Shown here in pieces: positions 5,344 through 14,676 of a DNA stretch of 26,359 bases. Position 1 is the first letter of the stretch; every line of letters begins with the position of its first letter. The position numbers were made by a program, and so were the translations under genes. The stretch is from assembly GCF_900545205.1 (NCBI RefSeq), contig NZ_UQYC01000018.1, positions 1 through 26,359 on the forward strand, written 5' to 3'. The notes beneath the pieces are model-generated. The model was not told the origin of the DNA. It did not search any database and was given only the letters and a program-made list of their open reading frames with translations. Source of the stretch: an uncultured Veillonella sp. (lineage in GTDB: Bacteria; Bacillota; Negativicutes; Veillonellales; Veillonellaceae).

Positions 5344-7779
5344 TTGTTAAGCTTTTTACAAAGGCTATTAGGCAATAATAACGCAAAAGAAATTAAAAAA
5401 ATGCGTGCTATTGCTGATCATATTAATGAAATTGAACCGAATTATGTTAAATTAAGTGATGCTAACTTAGTAGCAAAAACCGATGAGTTTAAACGTCGTT
5501 TGCAAAAAGGGGAAACGTTAGACGACATTTTGCCAGAAGCATTTGCTGTAGTTCGCGAAGCATCTAAACGTGTGTTAGGCATGCGTCATTTTGATGTGCA
5601 GTTGATCGGTGGTATTTGCCTTCATAGAGGTAATATCGCAGAAATGCGTACTGGCGAAGGTAAAACATTAGTTGCTACATTGCCAGTATATCTAAATGCA
5701 TTGACAGGTAACGGCGTACATGTTGTTACAGTAAATGATTATTTGGCTACTCGCGATAGTGAACAAATGGGTCGTTTATATAACTTCTTAGGCCTTTCTA
5801 CAGGTCTTATTGTGGCTAATCTCGATTATAACCAACGTAAAGAAGCATATGCATGTGATATTACATATGGTACAAATAATGAGTTTGGTTTTGACTATTT
5901 GCGCGATAACATGGTATCTGATGTATCTCAAATGGTACAACGTCCATTGAATTACGCAATTGTCGATGAAGTTGACTCTATTCTTATCGATGAAGCGAGA
6001 ACTCCATTAATTATTTCTGGTCCTGGTCAACGTTCCACAGATAATTACTACAAGTTAGCTAAAATTGTTCCTCATCTTGTAAAAGATGAAGATTATACAA
6101 TTGATGAAAAACAAAAGACTATTGCACCTACTGATTCTGGTATCGCAAAAGTCGAAAAAATGCTTGGTGTTGAAAACTTGTATGATGCAGAAAACATCGA
6201 GTTAAACCATCTACTTGGTGCATCTTTACGTGCTTATGCTATGATGCATCGCGATACTGATTACGTAGTTAAAGATGGTGAAGTTGTTATCGTCGATGAA
6301 TTTACAGGTCGTTTGATGTTTGGTCGTCGTTATTCTGATGGCTTACATCAAGCTATCGAAGCTAAAGAAGGCTTGAAGGTTGAACGTGAAAGTCAAACAT
6401 TGGCTTCTATTACATTCCAAAACTATTTCCGTATGTATAAAAAGCTTGCTGGTATGACTGGTACAGCTAAGACTGAGGAAAAAGAATTCATCGATATTTA
6501 CGGTTTGGAAGTATTGCCTATTCCTCCAAATAAACCATTAGCCCGTGTAGATTTGCCAGATCAAATCTTTAAAACTAAGGCTGCTAAATATCGTGCCGTA
6601 GTACGTAATGCTGTAGAACGACATCAAACTGGTCAACCTATTTTGATTGGTACTACATCTATTACACAATCTGAAGAGCTTTCAGATATGTTATTACGTG
6701 CAGGCGTACCACATAAAGTATTGAATGCTAAACATCATGAAAAAGAAGCTGAAATTGTTGCCAATGCTGGTCAAATGGGCATGGTAACAATTGCTACAAA
6801 CATGGCAGGTCGTGGTACTGATATTACATTAGGTGAAGGTGTACCTGAATTAGGTGGCTTGGCCATCTTAGGTACTGAACGTCATGAAAGTCGCCGTATC
6901 GATAATCAGTTACGTGGTCGTGCTGGTCGTCAAGGTGACCCAGGTTCCTCTCAATTCTTCTTATCTTTAGAAGATGATTTGATGCGTATCTTTGGTGCTG
7001 ACAATATTACAGGCATTATGGATAAACTTGGCATGGAAGAGGATGAACCTATTGAGCATTCTTTGATTACTAAATCTATTGAACGTGCTCAAAAGAAAGT
7101 AGAAGATCATAACTATAATATTCGTAAATATGTACTCGAGTATGATGATGTTATGAATCAACAACGTGAAGTATTATACGAACAACGTCGTCGTATTTTA
7201 CGTAATGAGTCCTTACGTGACACAATCAATGAAATGATTGATAAACTTGTTACTGAATCTGTAGATGCTTATGCAGATGAGAAATTATATCCAGAAGAAT
7301 GGGATTACGAAGGTCTCTACAAGCACTTGAGTCAATATTTCTTAACCGAAGATATTATGACTCCTCAAGATATGGAAGAATATAGTCGTCAAGAATTATT
7401 AGAACGCTTGCTTGAAATTGCTCATGCTGAGTATCAAGATCGCGTTGATATGCTTGGTGATGCTATGTTTGGCCAACTTGAAAAGGCTATTATGTTGCGC
7501 GTTGTTGATAACAAATGGATGGAACATTTGGATAATATGGATATGTTGCGTGAAGGTATCGGCCTTCGTGCATATGGCCAAAAAAATCCATTGGTGGAAT
7601 ATAAATTTGAAGCCTTTGATATGTTCCAAAACATGATTGCTGCTATCCAAGATGAAACAATCATGGCGTTGTACAAAATTCGTGCACAATTGATTCAAGA
7701 AATTGAAGAACCAGTTGACCACTTAGAAGGTGCACAACCCCATCATGAAGATGTGTTGGAGCCACAAAACATAGATTAA
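5344..7779 (+). CDS. secA: Preprotein translocase motor ATPase SecA (TTG start, no zinc tail)
   Basis: With TTG at 5344 as start the protein has 811 residues. AGAGGAG (5330-5336) lies seven bases before that TTG, while the upstream in-frame ATG at 5320 would put this ribosome binding site inside the gene; the resulting MLSFLQRLLG is also a typical SecA N-terminus. Walker A is MRTGEGKT (101-108), the DEAD-type box is DEVD (208-211), and the GTDITLGEG and QLRGRAGRQGDPG motifs of the second nucleotide-binding fold are present. SecA drives unfolded preproteins through SecYEG with ATP. The C-terminus ends in acidic residues and lacks the cysteine-rich zinc-binding tail that contacts SecB and lipid in many bacteria. 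It is followed by a terminator and then prfB. Confidence 0.96.
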   Translation: MLSFLQRLLGNNNAKEIKKMRAIADHINEIEPNYVKLSDANLVAKTDEFKRRLQKGETLDDILPEAFAVVREASKRVLGMRHFDVQLIGGICLHRGNIAEMRTGEGKTLVATLPVYLNALTGNGVHVVTVNDYLATRDSEQMGRLYNFLGLSTGLIVANLDYNQRKEAYACDITYGTNNEFGFDYLRDNMVSDVSQMVQRPLNYAIVDEVDSILIDEARTPLIISGPGQRSTDNYYKLAKIVPHLVKDEDYTIDEKQKTIAPTDSGIAKVEKMLGVENLYDAENIELNHLLGASLRAYAMMHRDTDYVVKDGEVVIVDEFTGRLMFGRRYSDGLHQAIEAKEGLKVERESQTLASITFQNYFRMYKKLAGMTGTAKTEEKEFIDIYGLEVLPIPPNKPLARVDLPDQIFKTKAAKYRAVVRNAVERHQTGQPILIGTTSITQSEELSDMLLRAGVPHKVLNAKHHEKEAEIVANAGQMGMVTIATNMAGRGTDITLGEGVPELGGLAILGTERHESRRIDNQLRGRAGRQGDPGSSQFFLSLEDDLMRIFGADNITGIMDKLGMEEDEPIEHSLITKSIERAQKKVEDHNYNIRKYVLEYDDVMNQQREVLYEQRRRILRNESLRDTINEMIDKLVTESVDAYADEKLYPEEWDYEGLYKHLSQYFLTEDIMTPQDMEEYSRQELLERLLEIAHAEYQDRVDMLGDAMFGQLEKAIMLRVVDNKWMEHLDNMDMLREGIGLRAYGQKNPLVEYKFEAFDMFQNMIAAIQDETIMALYKIRAQLIQEIEEPVDHLEGAQPHHEDVLEPQNID

Positions 7780-7787
7780 GATTTGTG

Positions 7788-7835
7788 AATGGCACGTTGC
7801 TCAATGGGATTTCCTTCTGGGCAACGGCCATTTTT
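7788..7835 (+). terminator. Intrinsic terminator after secA
   Basis: AATGGC-A-CGTTGC (7788-7800) pairs with GCAACG-GCCATT (7821-7832), two 6-bp helices split by one bulged A, followed by a T run to 7835. It should separate secA from prfB, although no convincing promoter is visible between this point and prfB. Confidence 0.85.
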
Positions 7836-7900
7836 CTATTTTATTAAGGTGATAGTTTATCGATGTAATAAGCTAATAAGTTAAAGGTGGTGAACATAAA

Positions 7901-9008
7901 TTGTTAGAAGATTTAAAACCTATTATTTCTAATCTAGAAGAACGTATTTATGGAATGAGGGATTCACTTTAACATCGCTCAGAAAGAAGATCGAATCTTT
8001 ACACTTGATGTGCAAATGAGCGACCCTACATTTTGGGATGACCCAGACAAGGCTCGTGAGATTTCTCAAGAAGCCACACAATTGAAAAATGCTGTAGAAA
8101 GCTATAAACAACTTGTTAGTGATATTGAAGATGCTAATGTAATGCTTGAGATGGCAATAGAGGAAGATGATTGTTCTCTAGAAGGTGAAATCAAGGATTA
8201 TGTTCAACAAATAGAAGAAACTGTAGAGAAACAAGAAGTTCTTTTATTGCTTAGTGGTGAATATGATGCTAATAATGCGATTTTAACATTCCATGCCGGT
8301 GCAGGTGGCACAGAGGCACAAGATTGGTGTTCCATGCTAATTCGCATGTACTTGCGTTGGGCTGAAAAAGCAGGATTCTCTATTGAATTGATGGATGAAC
8401 AACCAGGTGATGAGGCGGGCACAAAATCTGCTACATTTTTAATTAAAGGTGAAAATGCTTTTGGTTATTTGAAATCTGAAAAAGGTGTACATCGTTTAGT
8501 ACGTATTTCACCATTTGATGCTGCTGCACGTCGTCATACATCCTTTGCTGCTGTTGATGTAATGCCGGAAATTGATGATACAGTAGAAATTAATATTGAT
8601 ATGAAAGATGTACAAGTAGATACATATAGAGCTAGCGGTGCTGGTGGTCAGCATATTAATAAAACTGATTCTGCTGTACGTATGACGCATAGACCAACAG
8701 GTATCGTAGTACAGTGTCAAACTCAACGTTCTCAAATGCAAAATAGGGAACAAGCATTACGATTATTGCGCGCCAAATTATTTGAATTAGAATTAGAAAA
8801 ACAAGCAGAACTTAAAGAGCAAATTGGTGGTACCTATCAAGCGATTGAATGGGGTAGTCAAATTCGGTCGTATGTATTCCACCCATATAATCTCGTTAAG
8901 GATCATCGCACAGGGGTTGAAACAGGGAATGTACAATCCGTTATGGATGGTAATTTAGATCAATTTATGGAAGGTTTCTTGAAAAAAGAAGCGAATTTAA
9001 CAATTTAG
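7901..9008 (+). CDS. prfB: Peptide chain release factor 2, with programmed +1 frameshift at a UAA
   Basis: Two reading frames encode one RF2. The first starts at TTG 7901 (AAAGGTGG ten bases upstream) and ends after 23 codons at CTT TAA (7967-7972). Skipping one base (T7970) joins it to the second frame at AAC 7971, which runs to 9008. The total is 368 residues, matching usual RF2 length. The join reads RDSL-NIAQKEDRI and aligns with the RF2 N-terminus known from Bacillus. SPF, which selects UGA and UAA, is at 203-205 and the catalytic GGQ at 248-250, within two residues of the E. coli positions. RF2 frameshifting normally happens at CUU UGA C and provides feedback, because RF2 itself reads UGA. 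Here the stop is UAA, which RF1 also reads, and the Shine-Dalgarno-like stimulator is only AGGG, five bases before CUU, instead of the usual AGGGGG. A gene caller will start it too late, around the GTG at 8010. Confidence 0.93.
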
Positions 9009-9016
9009 GAGTTCTT

Positions 9017-9712
9017 ATGAAAAAGTTTTTACTATTCCTATTAGTGCTGATTATTGCTTTAGCAGCAGCAACTCAATTTTTATTACCTTCTTATATTAGT
9101 TCCCGTATTGAAAAACAGTTAAATGATTCACTAAAACCATCTGCTCAAACGGTAAATGTTGAGTCTCAACCAGGATTTAAATTACTCTATGGTGAAGCTG
9201 ATCATGTATATGGTTCTTTAGATGATGTAAAACTTGGTAAATTAAACTTTGCAAACTTCAATTATGATGCAACACAAATTCTTGTAAATCCAATTTCATT
9301 ATTGGCTAGCCAAGAAATTGATGTAGTAAGTGTAGGTAGTTCTAGTATCGAAGGTACTGTAACTAATGAAGATTTGGCTAAATTCTTAAGCACTCAAGCT
9401 GGTAGTGAAATTCAAGATGTAAAAGTAAACATCAATAAAGATAACATCAGCTTAACTGGTAACATGAATGTTGGTATGGTATTTAAAGGTTCTGTTAAAT
9501 TAGATGGCAACTTAGAATTAAAGGATAATACTTTACTATTTGCACCTAAAAAGTTCACCATTAATGGTGCTACTATCCCAGGTTTGACATCTAATGTATT
9601 AGAGGCTACAGAAGTTTATAACTTTAATAACTTCCCAATTCCTGTGAAAGCTGAAAGCTTAACTGTTGATAATGGTGAAATTCACATCAAAGTTAAACCT
9701 GTACTTAATTAG
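9017..9712 (+). CDS. DUF2993 (LmeA-like) exported protein
   Basis: 231 residues with an N-terminal signal peptide or anchor (about 2-25) and then a beta-rich body with no catalytic motif. The pattern (SRIEKQLNDSL, then the GxL/xVxSxSI repeats) resembles DUF2993, the family that includes mycobacterial LmeA, a phosphatidylinositol-binding envelope protein. A role in binding or moving lipid in the envelope is therefore possible but not shown. It starts eight bases after prfB and ends 12 bases before the DUF5693-type gene. The family call rests on recognition by eye. Confidence 0.6.
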   Translation: MKKFLLFLLVLIIALAAATQFLLPSYISSRIEKQLNDSLKPSAQTVNVESQPGFKLLYGEADHVYGSLDDVKLGKLNFANFNYDATQILVNPISLLASQEIDVVSVGSSSIEGTVTNEDLAKFLSTQAGSEIQDVKVNINKDNISLTGNMNVGMVFKGSVKLDGNLELKDNTLLFAPKKFTINGATIPGLTSNVLEATEVYNFNNFPIPVKAESLTVDNGEIHIKVKPVLN

Positions 9713-9724
9713 AAAGGATTTATC

Positions 9725-11767
9725 GTGAATCATCGGAATACACAAAAAAGTAAGTACTCTTGGATTCTAATACTCTGTATTATAGTGGGACTTGTATCCT
9801 CTTTATATTTAGTATTTGAACGCCATCAGATTGAAAAATCTCAAAATCATATTGAAAATATCGTAGATTATGATGCTGTTCTAAGAGCTAATGCCTTTGA
9901 AAAGCGTAGTCAACAAGAGGCTTTTGATGCACTTCGTAATGCAGGTGTAACAGCATTTGCCATTTATGATCGTACCTTAGAAAAAGCTAAAGATGCAGGT
10001 CAAGTTAAGGTGTTAAGCTCCGAAGAGATGGATGCAGTGCGTATTAATGGGGCATCCGTTAAACATGGTGCAACCTATGTAGCATTAATTTCAGGTAAAG
10101 AAGGCTATTATAAAGAAATTCGCGAAGACTTGTATCATCGTATTGGTAAAGATAAAGTTAAAGAGCTTAATACTAGTATTGGTCCGGTCCTTGAATTATA
10201 TGGTGCTACCGCTGATAGCTATCTAAAAATGAATCTTGGTATTTCCAAGCTACAAGCTCAAGAAGTTGCTAATCGTGGATTTAATGTTATAGTTCGTCCT
10301 ACAAACTACAGAAATGTAACATCAGATGACCTCCAATATGTGTTTAAGCGTCTTGAAGGAATTCCACATGTAACAGGTATGATCTTTGCTGGTAAAGAGG
10401 CCCTAGGAGCTCCTGATTTAACGGATGAAACATTAGAACTATTACATAAGAATCATATTCCTCTAGTTGGTATTGAAGCCGTTAACCAACTTCAATATGA
10501 GCCACAACAAGGTTTTTTGGAAATGGCTGCTAAAGATAATTATAGTGTGGGCCGTGTATATACAATTGCTAAGGATGAATTAAAGAAAATCACTCCAGAA
10601 GAAGCAGCTCAACGATTCTATATTAGTGATATTGAACGTAATATTCGTTTTAACTTATTCCCTATGTATGAAACAGGTGTAAACAATGAAACAGTATTAC
10701 AAACAACTATTAACTATATTGGGATGACCACTGAAAAATTATCTACTAAAGGTTATGAATTCGGTCCTGCTGATATTTATCCTCCTTATACGCCAAATCC
10801 TTTATTAGTAGTCATCACAATGATTGGTGCTATTGCGCTATTCGTTTATGTTGCTCAAATGTTAGTTCCAATGCGTAAACATACACAATTGGTAGCATTC
10901 TTTGGCATTTCCCTTGTATCTGTAGTATTATTCATCATTACAAGTGGTACATTGATTACTCAAATCTGGGCTTTATCTAGTGCTATTATGGCTCCTGTAG
11001 GTGCCATGATTCGCTTGATGGAGGAATGGCGTCGTTATGATGGAGCTCGTCCATTAGGTGCTATTAAATCTACTGTATTAGCAGTGCTTTATCTCGTAAT
11101 TGCTGCATTATTTGCGGCTATTGGCGGTATGTATATTGCATCTTTATTAGGAAATACGAAATTCTTTATGGAATTTGCTATCTTTAGAGGTGTTAAGTTA
11201 ACATTTGTACTTCCAATTGTATTGGTGATCATCGCGTACTTACAACGTTTCCCTTTGTGGAAAGGTCGTATGATTAACTCTAAAGAAGAAGCAAAGAAAT
11301 TTGTAGTTGAATTCTTAACAATGGATGTTAAATTTTACGTATTCTTTGTAATGGCTGCTCTTGGTGGCGTGGCATGGGTATTTGTTGGCCGCAGTGGTCA
11401 TACAGCAGGTGTTCCTGTACCAGGATTTGAACTTATGCTTCGTCGTTTCCTTGAAAATACATTGTATGCAAGACCTAGAGAAAAAGAGTTCATTATTGGT
11501 CACCCAGCATTAATGTTGGCTACGTTTGCATTCTTACGTAAATGGCCTACAGTAATCCATTTCTTATTAACTATTGCAGGTGTTATCGGCATAGCTTCAA
11601 TGGTTGAAACATTCTGTCATATTAGAACTCCTGTATTCATGTCTATTATGCGTGGATATGATGGTTTATTAATTGGTGCTCTCTTAGGTTTGCTTCTTAT
11701 CATTGCTGTACGTTTCATGATGTATGTAACACAATGGTTCCAAGCGCGGGAGGTTGACCATGAGTAA
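9725..11767 (+). CDS. Large membrane protein, DUF5693 type (GTG start)
   Basis: 680 residues starting at GTG, with AAAGGA (9713-9718) six bases upstream. One membrane segment near the N-terminus (about 12-32) is followed by an outside domain of about 320 residues and then a C-terminal block of roughly eight membrane segments from about residue 357 (NPLLVVITMIGAIALFVYV). I recognise the layout as DUF5693, a family often found next to csaB; its biochemical role is unknown. It overlaps csaB by eight bases, implying coupled translation. A link to the envelope polymer that CsaB modifies, for example export or assembly, is an inference from that coupling only. Confidence 0.7.
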   Translation: MNHRNTQKSKYSWILILCIIVGLVSSLYLVFERHQIEKSQNHIENIVDYDAVLRANAFEKRSQQEAFDALRNAGVTAFAIYDRTLEKAKDAGQVKVLSSEEMDAVRINGASVKHGATYVALISGKEGYYKEIREDLYHRIGKDKVKELNTSIGPVLELYGATADSYLKMNLGISKLQAQEVANRGFNVIVRPTNYRNVTSDDLQYVFKRLEGIPHVTGMIFAGKEALGAPDLTDETLELLHKNHIPLVGIEAVNQLQYEPQQGFLEMAAKDNYSVGRVYTIAKDELKKITPEEAAQRFYISDIERNIRFNLFPMYETGVNNETVLQTTINYIGMTTEKLSTKGYEFGPADIYPPYTPNPLLVVITMIGAIALFVYVAQMLVPMRKHTQLVAFFGISLVSVVLFIITSGTLITQIWALSSAIMAPVGAMIRLMEEWRRYDGARPLGAIKSTVLAVLYLVIAALFAAIGGMYIASLLGNTKFFMEFAIFRGVKLTFVLPIVLVIIAYLQRFPLWKGRMINSKEEAKKFVVEFLTMDVKFYVFFVMAALGGVAWVFVGRSGHTAGVPVPGFELMLRRFLENTLYARPREKEFIIGHPALMLATFAFLRKWPTVIHFLLTIAGVIGIASMVETFCHIRTPVFMSIMRGYDGLLIGALLGLLLIIAVRFMMYVTQWFQAREVDHE

Positions 11768-12860
11768 TATTGTTATCTCTGGTTATTATGGTTTTGGTAA
11801 TGCTGGCGATGAAGCAATGCTTTGTGCCATTATCGATGCCATTCGCAAAGAGGAAGCAGATGCGCATATTACGGTTATTTCTGGTAATCCTACAGAGACA
11901 AGCAAAAAACATAACATTCATGCAGTGGGGACATTTTCCGCATTTGGTATTTTAAAGGCAATTGCCAATTCTGATTTAGTGATCAGTGGTGGAGGCAGTC
12001 TTTTACAAGATGCTACAAGTATTCGTAATACATATTACTATTTAAGTATTATGGCTTTAGCTAAAATGATGGGAAAAAAGGTAATGCTTTACTCTCAAGG
12101 TATTGGGCCTTTAAATCGTCCCTCTACACGAAGAGCTGTTAGCTTTATATTGCGATTTGTGGATACCATTACAGTTCGTGATTCTATTTCAAAATCTGAA
12201 TTAGAGTCCTTAGGAATTAAAGATGTAGAGGTTACAGCTGATGCTGTTTTGGCTATGCAACCGACAGATTTGTCTATTGGTAAACGTATTTTAGAAGGCT
12301 ATACATCTAAACTACCTAAATCTATAGAGAATCCAAAACGAATTGGTGTTGCTGTTCGTAGTTGGAAAGATGATACAGAATATCGTGAATCATTAGCCAA
12401 TGTGTTGAGCCGATTACAAGAGCAAGATGAGGTAGAAATTATTTTTATTCCTATGTCTCATCCAGAGGATACAAAAGAAGCTAAAATTATCGCTAGTTAT
12501 ATGCCAAAGGGGGCTATTGTTCTTGAAGGCCCATTCTCTACAGAGGAACAAGTATCCTTATCGGGGAATGTGGATCTAATGATTGGTATACGTCTTCATG
12601 CTCTAGTATTTAGCTCTTTAATGGGGAAACCTGTTATTGGTATTTCCTACGATCCTAAAATTACAAGCTTCTTACATATGATCGGTCAGGAACCAATAGG
12701 AACAATGACACATCTTAGAGAAGAGGCGCTATATCAGCGATGTCATAAGCTCTTAAATTCCAGAGAAGAGTATCAATCCTCTTATGATCGTATTGAAGCA
12801 TTGCGTTTAAACTCTCAACGCAATGCAGAAATCGCTATTTCATTACTTAAAGATTATTAA
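11760..12860 (+). CDS. csaB: Polysaccharide pyruvyl transferase CsaB
   Basis: 366 residues from ATG 11760. GGGAGG (11748-11753) lies six bases before it, a better fit than the upstream TTG at 11754. Hallmarks of the pyruvyl transferase family are GYYGFGNAGDEAML (8-21), GGGSLLQD (77-84), GIRLHAL and GISYDPK near the C-terminus. CsaB transfers pyruvate from phosphoenolpyruvate to a cell-wall polysaccharide; the resulting ketal is what SLH domains of surface proteins bind. Negativicutes anchor their outer membrane by SLH-bearing porins such as OmpM, so the product may serve that attachment, though polyamine-modified peptidoglycan is also reported as a ligand there. It is coupled to the DUF5693-type gene upstream. 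Confidence 0.9.
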   Translation: MSNIVISGYYGFGNAGDEAMLCAIIDAIRKEEADAHITVISGNPTETSKKHNIHAVGTFSAFGILKAIANSDLVISGGGSLLQDATSIRNTYYYLSIMALAKMMGKKVMLYSQGIGPLNRPSTRRAVSFILRFVDTITVRDSISKSELESLGIKDVEVTADAVLAMQPTDLSIGKRILEGYTSKLPKSIENPKRIGVAVRSWKDDTEYRESLANVLSRLQEQDEVEIIFIPMSHPEDTKEAKIIASYMPKGAIVLEGPFSTEEQVSLSGNVDLMIGIRLHALVFSSLMGKPVIGISYDPKITSFLHMIGQEPIGTMTHLREEALYQRCHKLLNSREEYQSSYDRIEALRLNSQRNAEIAISLLKDY

Positions 12861-12893
12861 TATATTGGATCCAATCCAGAAAGTGAGGTCTCT

Positions 12894-13730
12894 ATGGCTA
12901 CATTAACACAAGATGTTAAACAACTAGTTCAAGAGAAGGCAAAAGCTATTCGCGTTAGTATTGTTCAGTCTGTAACGGCAGCAAAATCCGGTCACCCAGG
13001 TGGTTCTTTATCTATCGCTGATGTGATGGCCTTGTTGTACTATGTAGAAATGAATGTAGATCCAGCAAATCCAAAAGCTCCAAATAGAGATCGTTTTGTC
13101 CTTTCTAAAGGTCATGCAGCTCCTGCTTTATATGCTACATTGGCTGAAAAAGGTTATTTCCCTAAAGAAGAACTTTTGAATTTACGTAAAATTGACCATA
13201 TGTTACAAGGCCATCCTGATATGAAACATACTCCTGGCGTAGATATGTCTACAGGTTCCTTAGGCCAAGGCATTTCTGCCGCATGTGGTATGGCATTGGC
13301 AGGCAAAATTGACAATGCTGATTATCGCGTTTACTCCATTTTAGGTGATGGCGAGCTTGAAGAAGGTCAAGTATGGGAAGCAGCAATGTTTGCTGGTCAT
13401 TATAAACTCAATAATTTGACTGCTTTTGTTGATTTTAATGGCCTTCAAATCGATGGTGATATTACTAAAGTACTTTCTCCATTGCCAATTCCTGAGAAAT
13501 TTAAAGCTTTCAATTGGAATGTTATTGAAGTCAATGGTCATGATCTTGATGAACTTCATAATGCTATTGAATCTGCTAAAGCTTTCACAGAAGGTCCAAC
13601 TTGTATCGTAATGCATACTGTAAAAGGTAAAGGCGTAGCTGAAATGGAAGGCCAAGCAGGTTGGCATGGTAAAGCGCCTAGTGCAGAGCAAGGTGAAACC
13701 TTTGTTAATGAAATTATGGGGGTACAATAA
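12894..13730 (+). CDS. Transketolase, N-terminal (TPP-binding) subunit
   Basis: 278 residues, corresponding to the first half of a normal transketolase. It carries SGHPGGSLS (32-40) and the thiamine diphosphate motif starting GDGELEEG (151-158) and closing with Asn182. Together with the next gene it would form an enzyme that moves two-carbon units between sugar phosphates in the pentose phosphate pathway. The stop overlaps the start of the second subunit by one base (TAATG), so the two are made together. GAGG lies six bases before the ATG. Split transketolases are common in Firmicutes and archaea, so the split is not a broken gene. Confidence 0.94.
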   Translation: MATLTQDVKQLVQEKAKAIRVSIVQSVTAAKSGHPGGSLSIADVMALLYYVEMNVDPANPKAPNRDRFVLSKGHAAPALYATLAEKGYFPKEELLNLRKIDHMLQGHPDMKHTPGVDMSTGSLGQGISAACGMALAGKIDNADYRVYSILGDGELEEGQVWEAAMFAGHYKLNNLTAFVDFNGLQIDGDITKVLSPLPIPEKFKAFNWNVIEVNGHDLDELHNAIESAKAFTEGPTCIVMHTVKGKGVAEMEGQAGWHGKAPSAEQGETFVNEIMGVQ

Positions 13731-14662
13731 TGGGTAAAGCAACACGTGAAGCATATGGTAATGCGTTAGCTCGCATTGGTAAAGAAAATACAAATATTAT
13801 CGTATTAGATGCAGATTTATCTAAATCTACTAAAACTGATACATTTAAAAATGTCTGCCCTGATCGATTCTTTAATGTAGGTATTGCAGAACAAAACTTG
13901 ATTTCTGTTGGTGCCGGACTTGCAGCAGCAGGCAAAATTCCATTTGTTTCTTCCTTTGCTATGTTTGCAACAGGTCGTGCATTTGAACAAATTCGGAATG
14001 CTGTATGTTATCCAAAATTGAATGTAAAAGTATGTGCTACTCATGCTGGTATTACTGTAGGTGAAGATGGTGCTACACATCAAAGCTTGGAAGATATTTC
14101 TTGTATGCGTACTTTACCTAATATGACTGTAGTAGTACCTGCAGATGAACGTGAAACAGAAGCAGTAGTTGAATGGGCTGCATCTTATGAAGGTCCTGTA
14201 TATGTTCGTTTAGGCCGTGCTGGTGTAGATGATGTAACTGCGGAAGGTTATACATTCGTACCTGGTAAATCTACTACATTAGTAGACGGTTCTGATGTAA
14301 CAATTATCGCTTGTGGTGCCTTGGTTGGACCTGCTGTTGAGGCGGCTAAAACATTAGCTGAATCTAATGTGTCTGCTCGGGTTATCAATATGGCTTCTAT
14401 TAAGCCTATCGATGCAGAGGCAATTGTAAAAGCAGCTACTGAAACAGGTGCTATTGTAACAGCAGAAGAACATAATATCATTGGTGGTCTTGGTTCTGCT
14501 GTGTCTGAAGTTGTTGTGGCTAATAAGCCTGTTCCTATGGAATTCGTTGGTGTCCAAGATACATTTGGGGAGAGTGGTACACCAAAAGAATTGATGGCTA
14601 AATATGGTTTGACAGCAAAAGACATTGTAGAAGCAGTAAAACGTGTAATCACTCGTAAATAA
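13730..14662 (+). CDS. Transketolase, C-terminal subunit
   Basis: 310 residues covering the pyrimidine-binding and C-terminal domains of transketolase. GIAEQNLISVGAGLAA (51-66) contains the glutamate (Glu54) that activates the thiamine cofactor bound between the two subunits. HAGITVGEDGATHQSLEDI, near residue 105, is the usual family signature. The pyrimidine-domain residues are intact, so the pair should be active. It overlaps the N-terminal subunit gene by one base. ftsE starts 14 bases after its stop, suggesting that division genes share the transcript. Confidence 0.94.
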   Translation: MGKATREAYGNALARIGKENTNIIVLDADLSKSTKTDTFKNVCPDRFFNVGIAEQNLISVGAGLAAAGKIPFVSSFAMFATGRAFEQIRNAVCYPKLNVKVCATHAGITVGEDGATHQSLEDISCMRTLPNMTVVVPADERETEAVVEWAASYEGPVYVRLGRAGVDDVTAEGYTFVPGKSTTLVDGSDVTIIACGALVGPAVEAAKTLAESNVSARVINMASIKPIDAEAIVKAATETGAIVTAEEHNIIGGLGSAVSEVVVANKPVPMEFVGVQDTFGESGTPKELMAKYGLTAKDIVEAVKRVITRK

Positions 14663-14676
14663 TCAAAGGGGATCCC

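Noticed and set aside
7901..9008. prfB read as a frameshifted pseudogene or sequencing error
   Set aside because: The break is exactly at the known RF2 frameshift position, at CTT-stop, and the joined protein has normal length and motifs.
12864..12875. 12-base palindrome ATTGGATCCAAT between csaB and the transketolase genes
   Set aside because: Too short for a terminator, no T run, no promoter overlap; a single palindrome of this size is expected by chance in 26 kb.
14248..14652. 134-residue minus-strand frame
   Set aside because: It lies wholly inside the second transketolase gene, has no ribosome binding site or recognisable domain, and is a frame shadow. The same holds for the 150-residue frame at 13341-13793.
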